A stretch of DNA of 64,000 bases from assembly GCF_033446685.1 (NCBI RefSeq), contig NZ_JAWQLY010000015.1, positions 12,504 through 76,503 on the forward strand, written 5' to 3'. Origin of the DNA: Modicisalibacter sp033446685 (GTDB lineage Bacteria; Pseudomonadota; Gammaproteobacteria; Pseudomonadales; Halomonadaceae). The translations under genes and the position numbers were made by a program. Below, piece after piece: positions 16,603-24,885 of this stretch. Numbering within the stretch: the first letter of the stretch is position 1; the number at the start of each line of letters is the position of its first letter. The notes beneath the pieces were generated by a model. The model made no database searches. It was not told the origin of the DNA and saw nothing but the letters and a program-made list of their open reading frames with translations.

Positions 16603-17838
16603 TCAGACATCCTTCAATAAACCTTTGACGACCCTGCCGATCGACAGCCCCTGGACGAGAATCGAGAACAGCACGATCAGATAGGTCACGGTGAGCAATA
16701 CGTCACGGTTCTCGCCGTCGGGCAATGACAGGGCCAGCGCGACCGAGATGCCGCCGCGCAGACCACCCCAGGTGAGAATGCGCGCCGCCCCGCGGCGAAA
16801 CCCCAACATGTCGCGCAACAACATGACCGGCAGGCCGATGGTCACGAAACGCACCGCAAGCAACACTATCAACACGCCCAGGCCGACCCAGAAATAGCCG
16901 GTCTCGAAGGGGATCAGCATTACCTCGAGGCCGATCAGCACGAACAGCAGCGTGTTGAGGATCTCGTCGACCAACTCCCAGAATGCGTCGAGATACTGTC
17001 GCGTGGTTTCGGACATCGCGCTCTCGCGGGCCTTGTTGCCCACCAGCAGGCCGGCGGCGACCATCGCCAGCGGCCCGGAGACGTGCAGGTGCTGGGCCAG
17101 TGCGTAACCGCCCAGCACCACCGCCAGCGAGATCAGCACCTCGATACGGTAGGCGTCGATGCTGCGCATCAGAGCATACGCCAGCCCGCCCACGACCAAT
17201 CCCAGCAGGATGCCGCCGCCGGCCTCCTGCAGGAACAGCGTTCCGGCATGCGAGACCGTCAACGCCTCCTCGCCGGTAGCCGCGCCCAGCAATAGCGTGA
17301 ACACCACCACCGCGATGCCGTCGTTGAACAGCGATTCGCCGACGATACGCAGTTCCAGGTCCTTGGGCGCCCCGGCATTGCGCAGGATGCCCAGCACGGC
17401 GATCGGGTCGGTCGGCGAGATCAGCGCGCCGAAGGTCAGGCAGTACAGCCAGGAGACGTTGAAGCCGAACAGCGTGCACAGTGCATAACTCGCGCTGCCG
17501 ACCACCAGCGTCGAGATCACCACCCCCACAGTGGCGAGAAAGCCGATCGACCAGCGGTAGCGACGCAGCCGATCGAGATCGATGTGCAACGCCCCGGCGA
17601 ACAGGATCAGCGAAAGCAGGCCGTCCATCAGCAGTGCATTGAAATCGATCTGGCCGAGCCAGGTCTCGACCCGGCCCTCGAGCGCCGTCCAGCCCAGCGC
17701 GGTGAGCCCGTGCATGGCCCCCGACAGCAACAGCGCGATGGCCATCACGCCGATGGTCAGCGGCAGGCCGAGGAAGCGGTGGTTGAACCACGCCAGCACG
17801 GCGGTCAACGAGATGATGATAGCGATGAGATCGAGCAT
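16603..17838 (-). CDS. Na+(K+)/H+ antiporter, CPA1/NhaP family
   Basis: 411 residues from ATG 17838 (Shine-Dalgarno GGGAGG just upstream; an in-frame start at 17901 lacks one). About 12 transmembrane segments. The CPA1 transport-site motifs are present: FGALISPTDPIAVLGIL (TM5, the TDP motif) and GESLFNDGIAVVVFTLLL (TM6, the FND motif). Later WGGLRGGISVALALSLP matches the conserved TM11 segment. It would exchange cytoplasmic Na+ for external protons, important in a halophile. Cation specificity is not resolved. Confidence 0.93.
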   Translation of the reverse strand: MLDLIAIIISLTAVLAWFNHRFLGLPLTIGVMAIALLLSGAMHGLTALGWTALEGRVETWLGQIDFNALLMDGLLSLILFAGALHIDLDRLRRYRWSIGFLATVGVVISTLVVGSASYALCTLFGFNVSWLYCLTFGALISPTDPIAVLGILRNAGAPKDLELRIVGESLFNDGIAVVVFTLLLGAATGEEALTVSHAGTLFLQEAGGGILLGLVVGGLAYALMRSIDAYRIEVLISLAVVLGGYALAQHLHVSGPLAMVAAGLLVGNKARESAMSETTRQYLDAFWELVDEILNTLLFVLIGLEVMLIPFETGYFWVGLGVLIVLLAVRFVTIGLPVMLLRDMLGFRRGAARILTWGGLRGGISVALALSLPDGENRDVLLTVTYLIVLFSILVQGLSIGRVVKGLLKDV

Positions 17839-17899
17839 GGGCCCTCCCTGGCCGGCTGCTGGCGATGGCTTGTCCCGATCCTGGCTGGCCCGACACGAC

Positions 17900-17921
17900 A
17901 ACGCCGCCTGCCGGCGGCGTT
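17900..17921 (-). terminator. Hairpin after ahcY
   Basis: 9-bp perfect stem (17900-17908 with 17913-17921), 4-nt loop, 23 bases beyond the ahcY stop. The U content after it is weak. Confidence 0.6.
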
Positions 17922-17944
17922 GCGCATAGACGGGACGCGTGGGC

Positions 17945-19357
17945 TCAGTAGCGGTATTCGTCCGGCTTGTAGGGACCCTCGGCCGGCACGCCGGTGTACT
18001 TGGCCTGTTCGGCGGTCAGGCGCGTGACGACCCCGCCGAAGCCCTCGACCATGTAGCGTGCGACCTCTTCGTCGAGCTGCTTGGGAAGCACCGTCACGCT
18101 GAGGCCGCCGGCCTTTTCGTCATCGGCGAGATCGGCGAAGCGCCGCTCGAAGAGGTGGATCTGCGCCAGCACCTGGTTGGCGAACGAGCCGTCCATGATC
18201 CGCGACGGGTGACCGGTGGCGTTGCCCAGATTCACCAGCCGACCCTCCGAGAGCAGGATCAGGTAATCGCGGCTCTGCGGGTCGAAGTCGCCCGGGTCGC
18301 TGTCGCGGTAGATCTTGTGGACCTGCGGCTTGACCTCCTCCCAGTGCCACTGGCGGCGCATGTAAGCGGTGTCGATCTCGCTATCGAAGTGACCGATGTT
18401 GCAGACCACCGCGCCCTTCTTGAGCGCCTTGAGCATCGGCGCGTCGCAGGCACCGATGTTGCCGGTGCAGGTCACCACCAGGTCGATCCTGCCGAGCAGT
18501 TCGCGATCGATACTCTCGACGCCGTTGTTGACGCCATCGACATAGGGCGAGACGACCTCGTAGCCGTCCATGCACGCCTGCATGGCGCAGATCGGATCGA
18601 TCTCGCTGACCTTGACGATCATGCCCTCCTGGCGCAGCGAGGCCGCCGAGCCCTTGCCGACGTCGCCGTAGCCGACCACCAGCGCCTGCTTGCCGGCCAT
18701 CAGGTGATCGAGACCGCGCTTGATGGCGTCGTTGAGACTGTGGCGACAGCCGTACTTGTTGTCGTTCTTGGACTTGGTGACGGCGTCGTTGACGTTGATC
18801 GCCGGGACCTTGAGGGTCCGGTCGCGCAGCATCTCCTGCAGGCGGTGCACGCCGGTGGTGGTCTCCTCGGAGATGCCGTGGATGGCATCGAGCAGTTCGG
18901 GACGCTTGTCGTGCAGCAGCGCGGTCAGGTCACCGCCGTCGTCGAGCACCATGTTCGGGGTCCAGCCGTCGGGGCCTTCCACGGTCTGCTCGATGCACCA
19001 CCAGAACTCCTCCTCGTTCTCGCCCTTCCAGGCGAACACCGGGATGCCCGCCGCGGCGATCGCCGCGGCGGCATGATCCTGGGTCGAGAAGATGTTGCAC
19101 GAGGACCAGCGTACCGAGGCGCCGAGTTCGATCAGCGTCTCGATCAATACCGCGGTCTGGATGGTCATGTGAATGCAGCCGGCGATGCGCGCACCGGCCA
19201 GCGGCTGCTGGTCCCGATACTTGGCGCGGATCTTCATCAGCGCCGGCATTTCGGTTTCGGCGATACGGATCTCGCGGCGGCCCCAGTCGGCCAGCGCGAT
19301 ATCGGCGACCTTGTAGTCCTGAGCGAGGTTGGCTTGGGCATTCGCCATGGCTGTCAT
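17945..19357 (-). CDS. ahcY: S-adenosylhomocysteine hydrolase
   Basis: 470 residues from ATG 19357; a second ATG at 19348 is also possible, while the in-frame extension to 19510 is not credible because it runs through a riboswitch. It hydrolyses SAH to adenosine and homocysteine, relieving product inhibition of methyltransferases. Motifs: GCIHMTIQTAVLIETL and SSCNIFSTQDHAAAAIA (substrate domain), the Rossmann GYGDVGKGSAA for tightly bound NAD+, and the C-terminal KPDEYRY tail that reaches the neighbouring subunit's NAD. GGAG lies about 10 nt upstream. Control by the SAH riboswitch at 19385-19470 is expected. Confidence 0.97.
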   Translation of the reverse strand: MTAMANAQANLAQDYKVADIALADWGRREIRIAETEMPALMKIRAKYRDQQPLAGARIAGCIHMTIQTAVLIETLIELGASVRWSSCNIFSTQDHAAAAIAAAGIPVFAWKGENEEEFWWCIEQTVEGPDGWTPNMVLDDGGDLTALLHDKRPELLDAIHGISEETTTGVHRLQEMLRDRTLKVPAINVNDAVTKSKNDNKYGCRHSLNDAIKRGLDHLMAGKQALVVGYGDVGKGSAASLRQEGMIVKVSEIDPICAMQACMDGYEVVSPYVDGVNNGVESIDRELLGRIDLVVTCTGNIGACDAPMLKALKKGAVVCNIGHFDSEIDTAYMRRQWHWEEVKPQVHKIYRDSDPGDFDPQSRDYLILLSEGRLVNLGNATGHPSRIMDGSFANQVLAQIHLFERRFADLADDEKAGGLSVTVLPKQLDEEVARYMVEGFGGVVTRLTAEQAKYTGVPAEGPYKPDEYRY

Positions 19358-19384
19358 CGTCGTCTTACTCCATTCCCGGGGAAT

Positions 19385-19470
19385 GGGCGCCGTTGCTTGC
19401 TTGCGGCTTGCCGTTCGAGCCTCGCACACCGACGCTTGGCGTCGACGTGCTGCAGCGCCCCTCGAGCGGC
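19385..19470 (-). ncRNA. SAH riboswitch (ahcY leader)
   Basis: The minus-strand leader folds as the SAH-sensing RNA. P1 pairs 19461-19470 with 19410-19419 (one mismatch), P2 has a perfect core 19430-19435 with 19439-19444, and a pseudoknot pairs GGGCGC (19455-19460) with GCGCCC (19385-19390). The conserved core GAGG-GCGCUGC and the return strand GAGGCUCG are both present. The 3' end lies 27 nt before the ahcY start, close to the Shine-Dalgarno. SAH binding is expected to turn expression on. Confidence 0.88.
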
Positions 19471-19576
19471 GGCAACGCGACCTGGGTCCATGACCCAGTT
19501 GGCAGTTCACTACAGCCGGAGGGCTTTTTCAATCGGCTTCGCGCATCCTGTGGCGGGCCAACCTCCCCTCAACGAT

Positions 19577-19597
19577 AAAGCGGCCCCGCAGGGCCGC
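19577..19597 (-). terminator. Terminator of the Ser/Thr/Gly-rich lipoprotein gene
   Basis: 7-bp perfect stem (19580-19586 with 19591-19597) followed on the minus strand by UUU-A-U. Confidence 0.65.
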
Positions 19598-19622
19598 CTG
19601 ATTCGCTCGGATTCATCAGCAG

Positions 19623-20030
19623 TCACTGCTGCTCTTCAGTCTGCTGCTGGTCGTCCTGGCCATCCTGGGTGGCGCTTTGATCGTCCGTCATGTCGTCGTT
19701 GGTAGCGCCTGACGAGCCGCCTTGGGCCTGATCCTCGCTCATGCCCAGATCGCCGGAGGAGTCGCCGGTCCCGGTGGAGCCGGTTGCCGAACCACCGGCC
19801 GAACCGGACGTCGCGCCGCCGCCGGTCGTGCCGGAGGTAGTGCCGGAGGTCGTACCGGTCGTACCGGAGGTCGTGCCCGAATCGGCCGTGCCACCGCTGG
19901 TGGCTTCCGAGCTGGTGGCCGGTTCGTCGCCACCACCAGGCTGCTGTTCTTCGCCGTCGTCACCACAACCGACCAACAGCGCACCGGACAACGCCATCGC
20001 GGCTAACCAAGCAAGTTTGCGATTTTCCAT
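19623..20030 (-). CDS. Low-complexity Ser/Thr/Gly/Asp-rich lipoprotein, unknown function
   Basis: 135 residues from ATG 20030 (GAGGA Shine-Dalgarno 9 nt upstream). A lipoprotein signal ends in the lipobox ALLVGC (Cys22). The mature part has almost no hydrophobic residues: acidic stretches flank a repeat region of SGTT and TTSG units (about residues 50-75), and the C-terminus is Gln/Asp rich. It is likely an extended, highly acidic anchor on the inner or outer membrane. I recognise no domain. Composition fits a halophile surface protein. Located between ahcY and metK, apparently transcribed alone. Confidence 0.8.
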   Translation of the reverse strand: MENRKLAWLAAMALSGALLVGCGDDGEEQQPGGGDEPATSSEATSGGTADSGTTSGTTGTTSGTTSGTTGGGATSGSAGGSATGSTGTGDSSGDLGMSEDQAQGGSSGATNDDMTDDQSATQDGQDDQQQTEEQQ

Positions 20031-20110
20031 GTTTAAGTTCCTCATCCATTGATTAGCGATATCCAGTTCCCACACACAGCGTAGAAGGCTCTACGACAAG
20101 CCACAAACGA

Positions 20111-20139
20111 CGACGCCCCGCCATTGTGGCGGGGCGTCG
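20111..20139 (-). terminator. Terminator of metK
   Basis: 12-bp perfect stem (20111-20122 with 20128-20139) and a 5-nt loop, 22 bases after the metK stop. Confidence 0.75.
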
Positions 20140-20161
20140 CGGACTGCCCGGCGGTGTCGTC

Positions 20162-21382
20162 CTAGAGCCCGGCAGCGCTCCGCAAGGCTTCGGCCTTGTC
20201 GGTCTTCTCCCACGGGAAGGCGGTGAAGGTTTCGGTCTGCGCCTCGCCGTGGACATCGGTCCAGGTGTAGCTCGCCTCGAACGGCTCGCGACCGAAGTGA
20301 CCGTAGGCCGCGGTCAGCTGATACATCGGATGCTGCAGATCGAGCATGCGGGTAATCGCGTAGGGCCGCAGGTCGAAGTGCTCGCGGACCATCTCGATGA
20401 TCTTGGCGTCGCTGATCTTGCCGGTGCCGAAGGTATCGATCGACACCGAGGTCGGCTCGGCCACGCCGATGGCGTAGGAGACCTGAATCTCGCACTTGTC
20501 GGCGAGTCCCGCGGCGACGATGTTCTTGGCCACGTAGCGTCCGGCGTAGGCGGCGCTGCGATCGACCTTGGACGGATCCTTGCCGGAGAAGGCGCCGCCG
20601 CCATGACGCGCCATGCCGCCATAGGTGTCGACGATGATCTTGCGCCCGGTCAGCCCGCAGTCGCCCACCGGGCCGCCGATCACGAACTTGCCGGTCGGGT
20701 TGATGTGGTAGCGGGTGCTGGCGGTCAGCCATTCGGCCGGCAGCACCTGCTCGATGATCTCGCGCCGGACCATCTTGCGCAGGTCGTCCTGGTCGATCTC
20801 CGGGTCGTGCTGGGTGGAGAGCACCACCGCCTCCACCGCCAGCGGCTTGCCGTCCTCGTCGTAGCGAAAGGTCACCTGGCTCTTGGCGTCCGGACGCAGC
20901 CACGGCAGCATGCCGCTCTTGCGCAGTTCCGACTGGCGCTCGACCAGGCGGTGCGCATAGTGGATCGGCGCCGGCATGTAGGAGGCGGTCTCGTTGGTCG
21001 CGTAGCCGAACATCAGGCCCTGATCGCCGGCCCCCTGGTCCTCCGGCTTCGAGCGGTCGACGCCCTGGGCGATGTCCACGCTCTGCTTGCCGATCAGGTT
21101 GAGCACGCCGCAGGTTTCGCCATCGAAGCCGACATCCGAGGAGCTGTAGCCGATATCCAGGATCACCTTGCGCACCAGTTCCTCGAGATCGACCCAGGCG
21201 CTGGTGGTGATTTCACCGGCGACGATCGCCACGCCGGTCTTGACCAGCGTCTCGCAGGCCACCCGCGCCTGCTTGTCGCGGGCGATGATCGCGTCCAGCA
21301 CCGCATCGGAGATCTGATCGGCGATCTTGTCCGGATGGCCCTCGGATACGGATTCGGAAGTAAACAGGGAATATTCGCTCAT
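20162..21382 (-). CDS. metK: S-adenosylmethionine synthetase
   Basis: 406 residues from ATG 21382 (GAGG upstream). It forms SAM from methionine and ATP. Signature motifs: SEGHPDKIADQISDA (His in the ATP site, residues about 12-26), the signature hexapeptide-like GAGDQGLMFGYA (about 117-128), HYAHRLV, and the P-loop-like GGGAFSGKDPSKVDRSAAY (about 257-275). All catalytic regions look intact and length is normal. With ahcY and metF it covers most of the activated methyl cycle. Monocistronic with its own terminator. Confidence 0.97.
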   Translation of the reverse strand: MSEYSLFTSESVSEGHPDKIADQISDAVLDAIIARDKQARVACETLVKTGVAIVAGEITTSAWVDLEELVRKVILDIGYSSSDVGFDGETCGVLNLIGKQSVDIAQGVDRSKPEDQGAGDQGLMFGYATNETASYMPAPIHYAHRLVERQSELRKSGMLPWLRPDAKSQVTFRYDEDGKPLAVEAVVLSTQHDPEIDQDDLRKMVRREIIEQVLPAEWLTASTRYHINPTGKFVIGGPVGDCGLTGRKIIVDTYGGMARHGGGAFSGKDPSKVDRSAAYAGRYVAKNIVAAGLADKCEIQVSYAIGVAEPTSVSIDTFGTGKISDAKIIEMVREHFDLRPYAITRMLDLQHPMYQLTAAYGHFGREPFEASYTWTDVHGEAQTETFTAFPWEKTDKAEALRSAAGL

Positions 21383-21745
21383 GGCGTCCTCGACCCTCTC
21401 TGGTAGGCGTTCCGATGCGTCGGAGAAAAGGGGAAAACAGCGCCGCGACCGCCGGGACGGCAAGGACGACGCGCGACAAGCCGGATTGGCGATGGAGCCG
21501 GGCCCGGGGGTCAAGAGTCTACACGCTGCCCGCTTAGCTGCCTAGCGAACGCGCCGGGCAGCGCCGCATGCCGGCGATCTCGGCATTTGATGGCAACTCG
21601 CATCTCGGCGACAATAACCGCCTGATTATCGTGCCGCGCTGTACTGCGGCGTGGTCCAGCCAAGCGGCAGTGGGTCGGGCGCTGATCGACAGGGATGCCC
21701 GCCGACGACTGCCATTGCCGATTTGCCGCAGCGAGGAGCTCAAGA
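21383..21745. promoter_or_regulatory. Divergent intergenic region between metK and tkt
   Basis: 363 bp with no convincing gene. A plausible plus-strand promoter for tkt is TTGATG (21587-21592) and ACAATA (21611-21616), 18-bp spacing. No SAM-responsive RNA was recognised in front of metK. Confidence 0.4.
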
Positions 21746-23749
21746 ATGCCGTCCCGTTTCGAGTTGGCGAATGCCATCCGCGCACTGTCCATGGATGCCG
21801 TGCAAAAGGCCAAGTCCGGTCATCCCGGCGCCCCCATGGGCATGGCCGATATCGCCGAGGTGCTGTGGAACGATTACCTCGAGCACAACCCGGCCAATCC
21901 ACATTGGGCCGACCGTGACCGTTTCGTGCTGTCCAACGGTCACGGTTCGATGCTGCTCTATTCGCTGCTCCACCTGACCGGTTACGAGCTGACCCTCGAG
22001 GATCTGCAGAACTTCCGTCAACTGCACTCCAAGACCCCGGGCCACCCCGAGCTCGGCTATACGCCCGGCGTCGAGACCACCACCGGCCCGCTCGGCCAGG
22101 GCCTGGCCAACGCGGTGGGCATGGCGATCGCCGAGCGCACCCTGGCCGCCCAGTTCAACCAGCCGGGACATAACATCGTCGACCATTACACCTATGTGTT
22201 CGTCGGCGACGGCTGCCTGATGGAGGGCATCTCCCACGAGGTCTGCTCGCTGGCCGGCACCCAGGGCCTGGGCAAGCTGGTGGCCTTCTACGACTCCAAC
22301 GGCATCTCCATCGACGGCGAGATCGAGGGCTGGTTCACCGACGACACCGCCAAGCGCTTCGAGGCCTACGGCTGGCACGTGGTGCCCAACGTCGATGGCC
22401 ACAATTCCGACGAGGTCAAGGCGGCGATCGAGCTGGCCCGCCAGCACGACGACCGGCCCAGTCTGATCATCTGCACGACGATCATTGGCTTCGGCGCGCC
22501 CAACAAGCAGGGCAAGGAAGAGGCCCACGGCGCCGCACTCGGCGACGACGAGGTGGCTGCGGCTCGCAAGCAGCTGGGCTGGCCACATGCGCCCTTTCAC
22601 GTGCCCGAGGAGATCTACAGCGCCTGGGATGCCCACGATCGCGGTAAAAAAGCCGAGGCCGACTGGAACGAGCGCTTCGAACGCTACCAGGCCGAGCATC
22701 CGGAGCTCGCCAAGGAGCTCCAGCGGCGCCTCAAGGGCCAGCTGCCCAGCACCCTGAAGAGCGAGAAGCTGATCGAGGAGGCCCAGGAGAAGGGCGAGAC
22801 GCTGGCCACCCGCAAGGCCTCGCTGGCATGCCTCAACGAGCTCGGCCCGGACCTGCCCGAACTGTTCGGCGGCAGCGCCGACCTGGCGCCCTCCAACCTG
22901 ACCTTCTGGAAGGGCTCGCGGGCGATCAATCGCGACCACTTAGAGGGCAACTACCTGCACTACGGGGTACGCGAGTTCGGCATGGGCGGGATCATGAACG
23001 GCATCAGCGCGCACGGCGGGTTCATTCCCTACGGCGCCACCTTCCTGACCTTCATGGAGTACATGCACAACGCGGTACGCATGGCCGCGCTGATGAATCG
23101 TCAGGCGATCTTCGTCTACACCCACGATTCGATCGGTCTCGGCGAGGATGGCCCGACCCACCAGCCCATCGAGCAGTTGAGCGCCCTGCGTTCGACGCCC
23201 AACCTGTCGACCTGGCGCCCGTGTGACGCCACCGAGACGGCCGCCGCCTGGCATGCCGCCATCCATCGCCGCGGCGCACCCACCGCGCTGGTGCTGTCGC
23301 GCCAGAACCTGGCGCCGCAGCAGCGCGACAAGCACCAGTTGGCCGACATCCAGCGCGGCGGCTATGTGCTCAAGGACAGCGACGAGCCGGCCGCGGCGAT
23401 CCTGATCGCCACCGGCTCCGAGGTCGACCTGGCGATGCAGGCCGCCGATGCGCTGGAAGCCGAGGGCAAGGCGGTGCGCGTGGTGTCGATGCCGTCGACC
23501 GATGTGTTCGACGCCCAGCCGCAGAGCTATCGCGACGCGGTGTTGCTGCCGAACGTCCGCAAGCGGGTGGCGATCGAGGCCAGCCATCGCGTCTACTGGC
23601 ACAAGTACGTGGGCCTGGACGGGCGTATCGTCGGCATGGACAGCTTCGGCGAATCGGCGCCGGCCGGCGACCTGTTCAAGTACTACAACTTTACCGTCGA
23701 GAACGTCGTCGCCCAGGTCGAGGAATTATTGCTGGGCAGCGCCGACTGA
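21746..23749 (+). CDS. tkt: Transketolase
   Basis: 667 residues from ATG 21746, preceded by a GAGGAG Shine-Dalgarno; the in-frame ATG at 21695 is a poorer start. It is a thiamine-diphosphate enzyme of the non-oxidative pentose phosphate pathway. Motifs: KSGHPGAPMGMADIAEVLW (about 23-41), GHGSMLLYSLLHLTGY (about 64-79), the ThDP/Mg motif GDGCLMEGISHE (about 154-165), DSNGISIDG, and the pyrimidine domain HDSIGLGEDGPTHQP (about 459-473). Often next to metK, SAM-cycle or Calvin-type genes; here divergent from metK. Confidence 0.97.
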   Translation: MPSRFELANAIRALSMDAVQKAKSGHPGAPMGMADIAEVLWNDYLEHNPANPHWADRDRFVLSNGHGSMLLYSLLHLTGYELTLEDLQNFRQLHSKTPGHPELGYTPGVETTTGPLGQGLANAVGMAIAERTLAAQFNQPGHNIVDHYTYVFVGDGCLMEGISHEVCSLAGTQGLGKLVAFYDSNGISIDGEIEGWFTDDTAKRFEAYGWHVVPNVDGHNSDEVKAAIELARQHDDRPSLIICTTIIGFGAPNKQGKEEAHGAALGDDEVAAARKQLGWPHAPFHVPEEIYSAWDAHDRGKKAEADWNERFERYQAEHPELAKELQRRLKGQLPSTLKSEKLIEEAQEKGETLATRKASLACLNELGPDLPELFGGSADLAPSNLTFWKGSRAINRDHLEGNYLHYGVREFGMGGIMNGISAHGGFIPYGATFLTFMEYMHNAVRMAALMNRQAIFVYTHDSIGLGEDGPTHQPIEQLSALRSTPNLSTWRPCDATETAAAWHAAIHRRGAPTALVLSRQNLAPQQRDKHQLADIQRGGYVLKDSDEPAAAILIATGSEVDLAMQAADALEAEGKAVRVVSMPSTDVFDAQPQSYRDAVLLPNVRKRVAIEASHRVYWHKYVGLDGRIVGMDSFGESAPAGDLFKYYNFTVENVVAQVEELLLGSAD

Positions 23750-23782
23750 GCGACGGCGCCCGACGCCGTATGCGCGAAAACG

Positions 23783-23810
23783 AAAAAGCACGGCGAGAGC
23801 CGTGCTTTTT
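23783..23810. terminator. Bidirectional terminator between tkt and nrdF
   Basis: 12-bp stem (23783-23794 with 23799-23810) with A-run and T-run flanks, placed between convergent genes. Confidence 0.92.
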
Positions 23811-23832
23811 TGCGCCTATGGCCGCACCGTCG

Positions 23833-24813
23833 CTAAAACGCCCAGTCCTCGTCCTCGGTGCGCACCGTCTTGCCGATCACGTAGGACGACCCCGCCCCGG
23901 AGAAGAAGTCGTGGTTCTCGTCGGCACCCGGCGAGAGCGCGGCGAGAATCGCCGGGTTGACCTGCTCCACGGCGCCGGGGAACAACGGCTCGTAGCCCAG
24001 GTTCATCAGCGCCTTGTTGGCGTTGTAATGTAGAAACGCCTTGACCTCCTCGGTCAGCCCCACCTCGTCGTAGAGCGACTCGGTGTAGTGCACCTCGTTG
24101 TCGTAGAGCTCGAGCAGCAGGTCGAAGGTGTACTCCTTGATCTGGCGCTGGCGTTCCGCCGACTCGGCCTCCAGCGCGCGCTGGAACTTGTAGCCGATGT
24201 AGTAGCCGTGGACCGCCTCGTCGCGGATGATCAGGCGGATCAGGTCGGCGGTATTGGTCAGCTTGCCGCGACTCGAGAAGTACATCGGCAGGTAGAAGCC
24301 CGAGTAGAACAGGAACGACTCCAGGAATACGCTGGCGACCTTGCGCATCAGCGGGTCCTCGGCGCGATAGCGCTCGAGAATCAGCTCGGCCTTGCTCTGC
24401 AGGTGGGTGTTTTCCTCGCTCCAGCGATAGGCGGCATCGACGTCGCGGGTCGCACACAGCGTCGAGAAGATCGAGCTGTAGGAGCGCGCATGCACCGACT
24501 CCATGAAGCTGATGTTGGTGAATACCGCCTCCTCGTGGGGAGTGACGGCGTCCTCGATCAGCACCGGCGCGCCGACCGTGCCCTGAATGGTGTCGAGCAG
24601 CGTCAGTCCGGTAAACACGCGGATGGTCAGCTGCTGCTCGAGCTCGGTCAGGGTGTTCCACGAAGTGATGTCGTTGGACAGCGGAATCTTCTCGGGCAAC
24701 CAAAAGTTGCTGGCGAGGCGGTTCCACACCTCGAGATCCTTGTCGTCCTGCAGCCGGTTCCAGTTGATGGCATCGACGCGCCGCAGGCGTGGGGTAGAAG
24801 CGGTGGCAGTCAT
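23833..24813 (-). CDS. nrdF: Class Ib ribonucleotide reductase beta subunit (NrdF)
   Basis: 326 residues from ATG 24813. Metallocofactor ligands are visible: Glu in TPHEEAVFTN, Glu and His in FMESVHARSY (with the radical Tyr in ARSYSS), Glu in SVFLESFLFYSGF, and Glu and His in RDEAVHGYYIGYKFQ. The C-terminus ends EDEDWAF, the tail that docks to NrdE. Presence of nrdI and nrdH upstream fixes this as class Ib, so a dimanganese-tyrosyl radical made with NrdI is likely. Last gene of nrdHIEF. Confidence 0.95.
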   Translation of the reverse strand: MTATASTPRLRRVDAINWNRLQDDKDLEVWNRLASNFWLPEKIPLSNDITSWNTLTELEQQLTIRVFTGLTLLDTIQGTVGAPVLIEDAVTPHEEAVFTNISFMESVHARSYSSIFSTLCATRDVDAAYRWSEENTHLQSKAELILERYRAEDPLMRKVASVFLESFLFYSGFYLPMYFSSRGKLTNTADLIRLIIRDEAVHGYYIGYKFQRALEAESAERQRQIKEYTFDLLLELYDNEVHYTESLYDEVGLTEEVKAFLHYNANKALMNLGYEPLFPGAVEQVNPAILAALSPGADENHDFFSGAGSSYVIGKTVRTEDEDWAF

Positions 24814-24885
24814 GAACGGACTCTCACTCGAAATGGGGTTGCTCGGCCCCGTCGGGTCGCGACGGGGCATTGGTTCTGCGAAGAC

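Noticed and set aside
19842..19926. CRISPR-like repeats in the lipoprotein gene
   Set aside because: The repeats are short in-frame Ser/Gly/Thr codon repeats without spacers.
20111..21382. SAM riboswitch in front of metK
   Set aside because: The upstream 360 bp show no SAM-I, SAM-II or SAM-IV type core that I can recognise.
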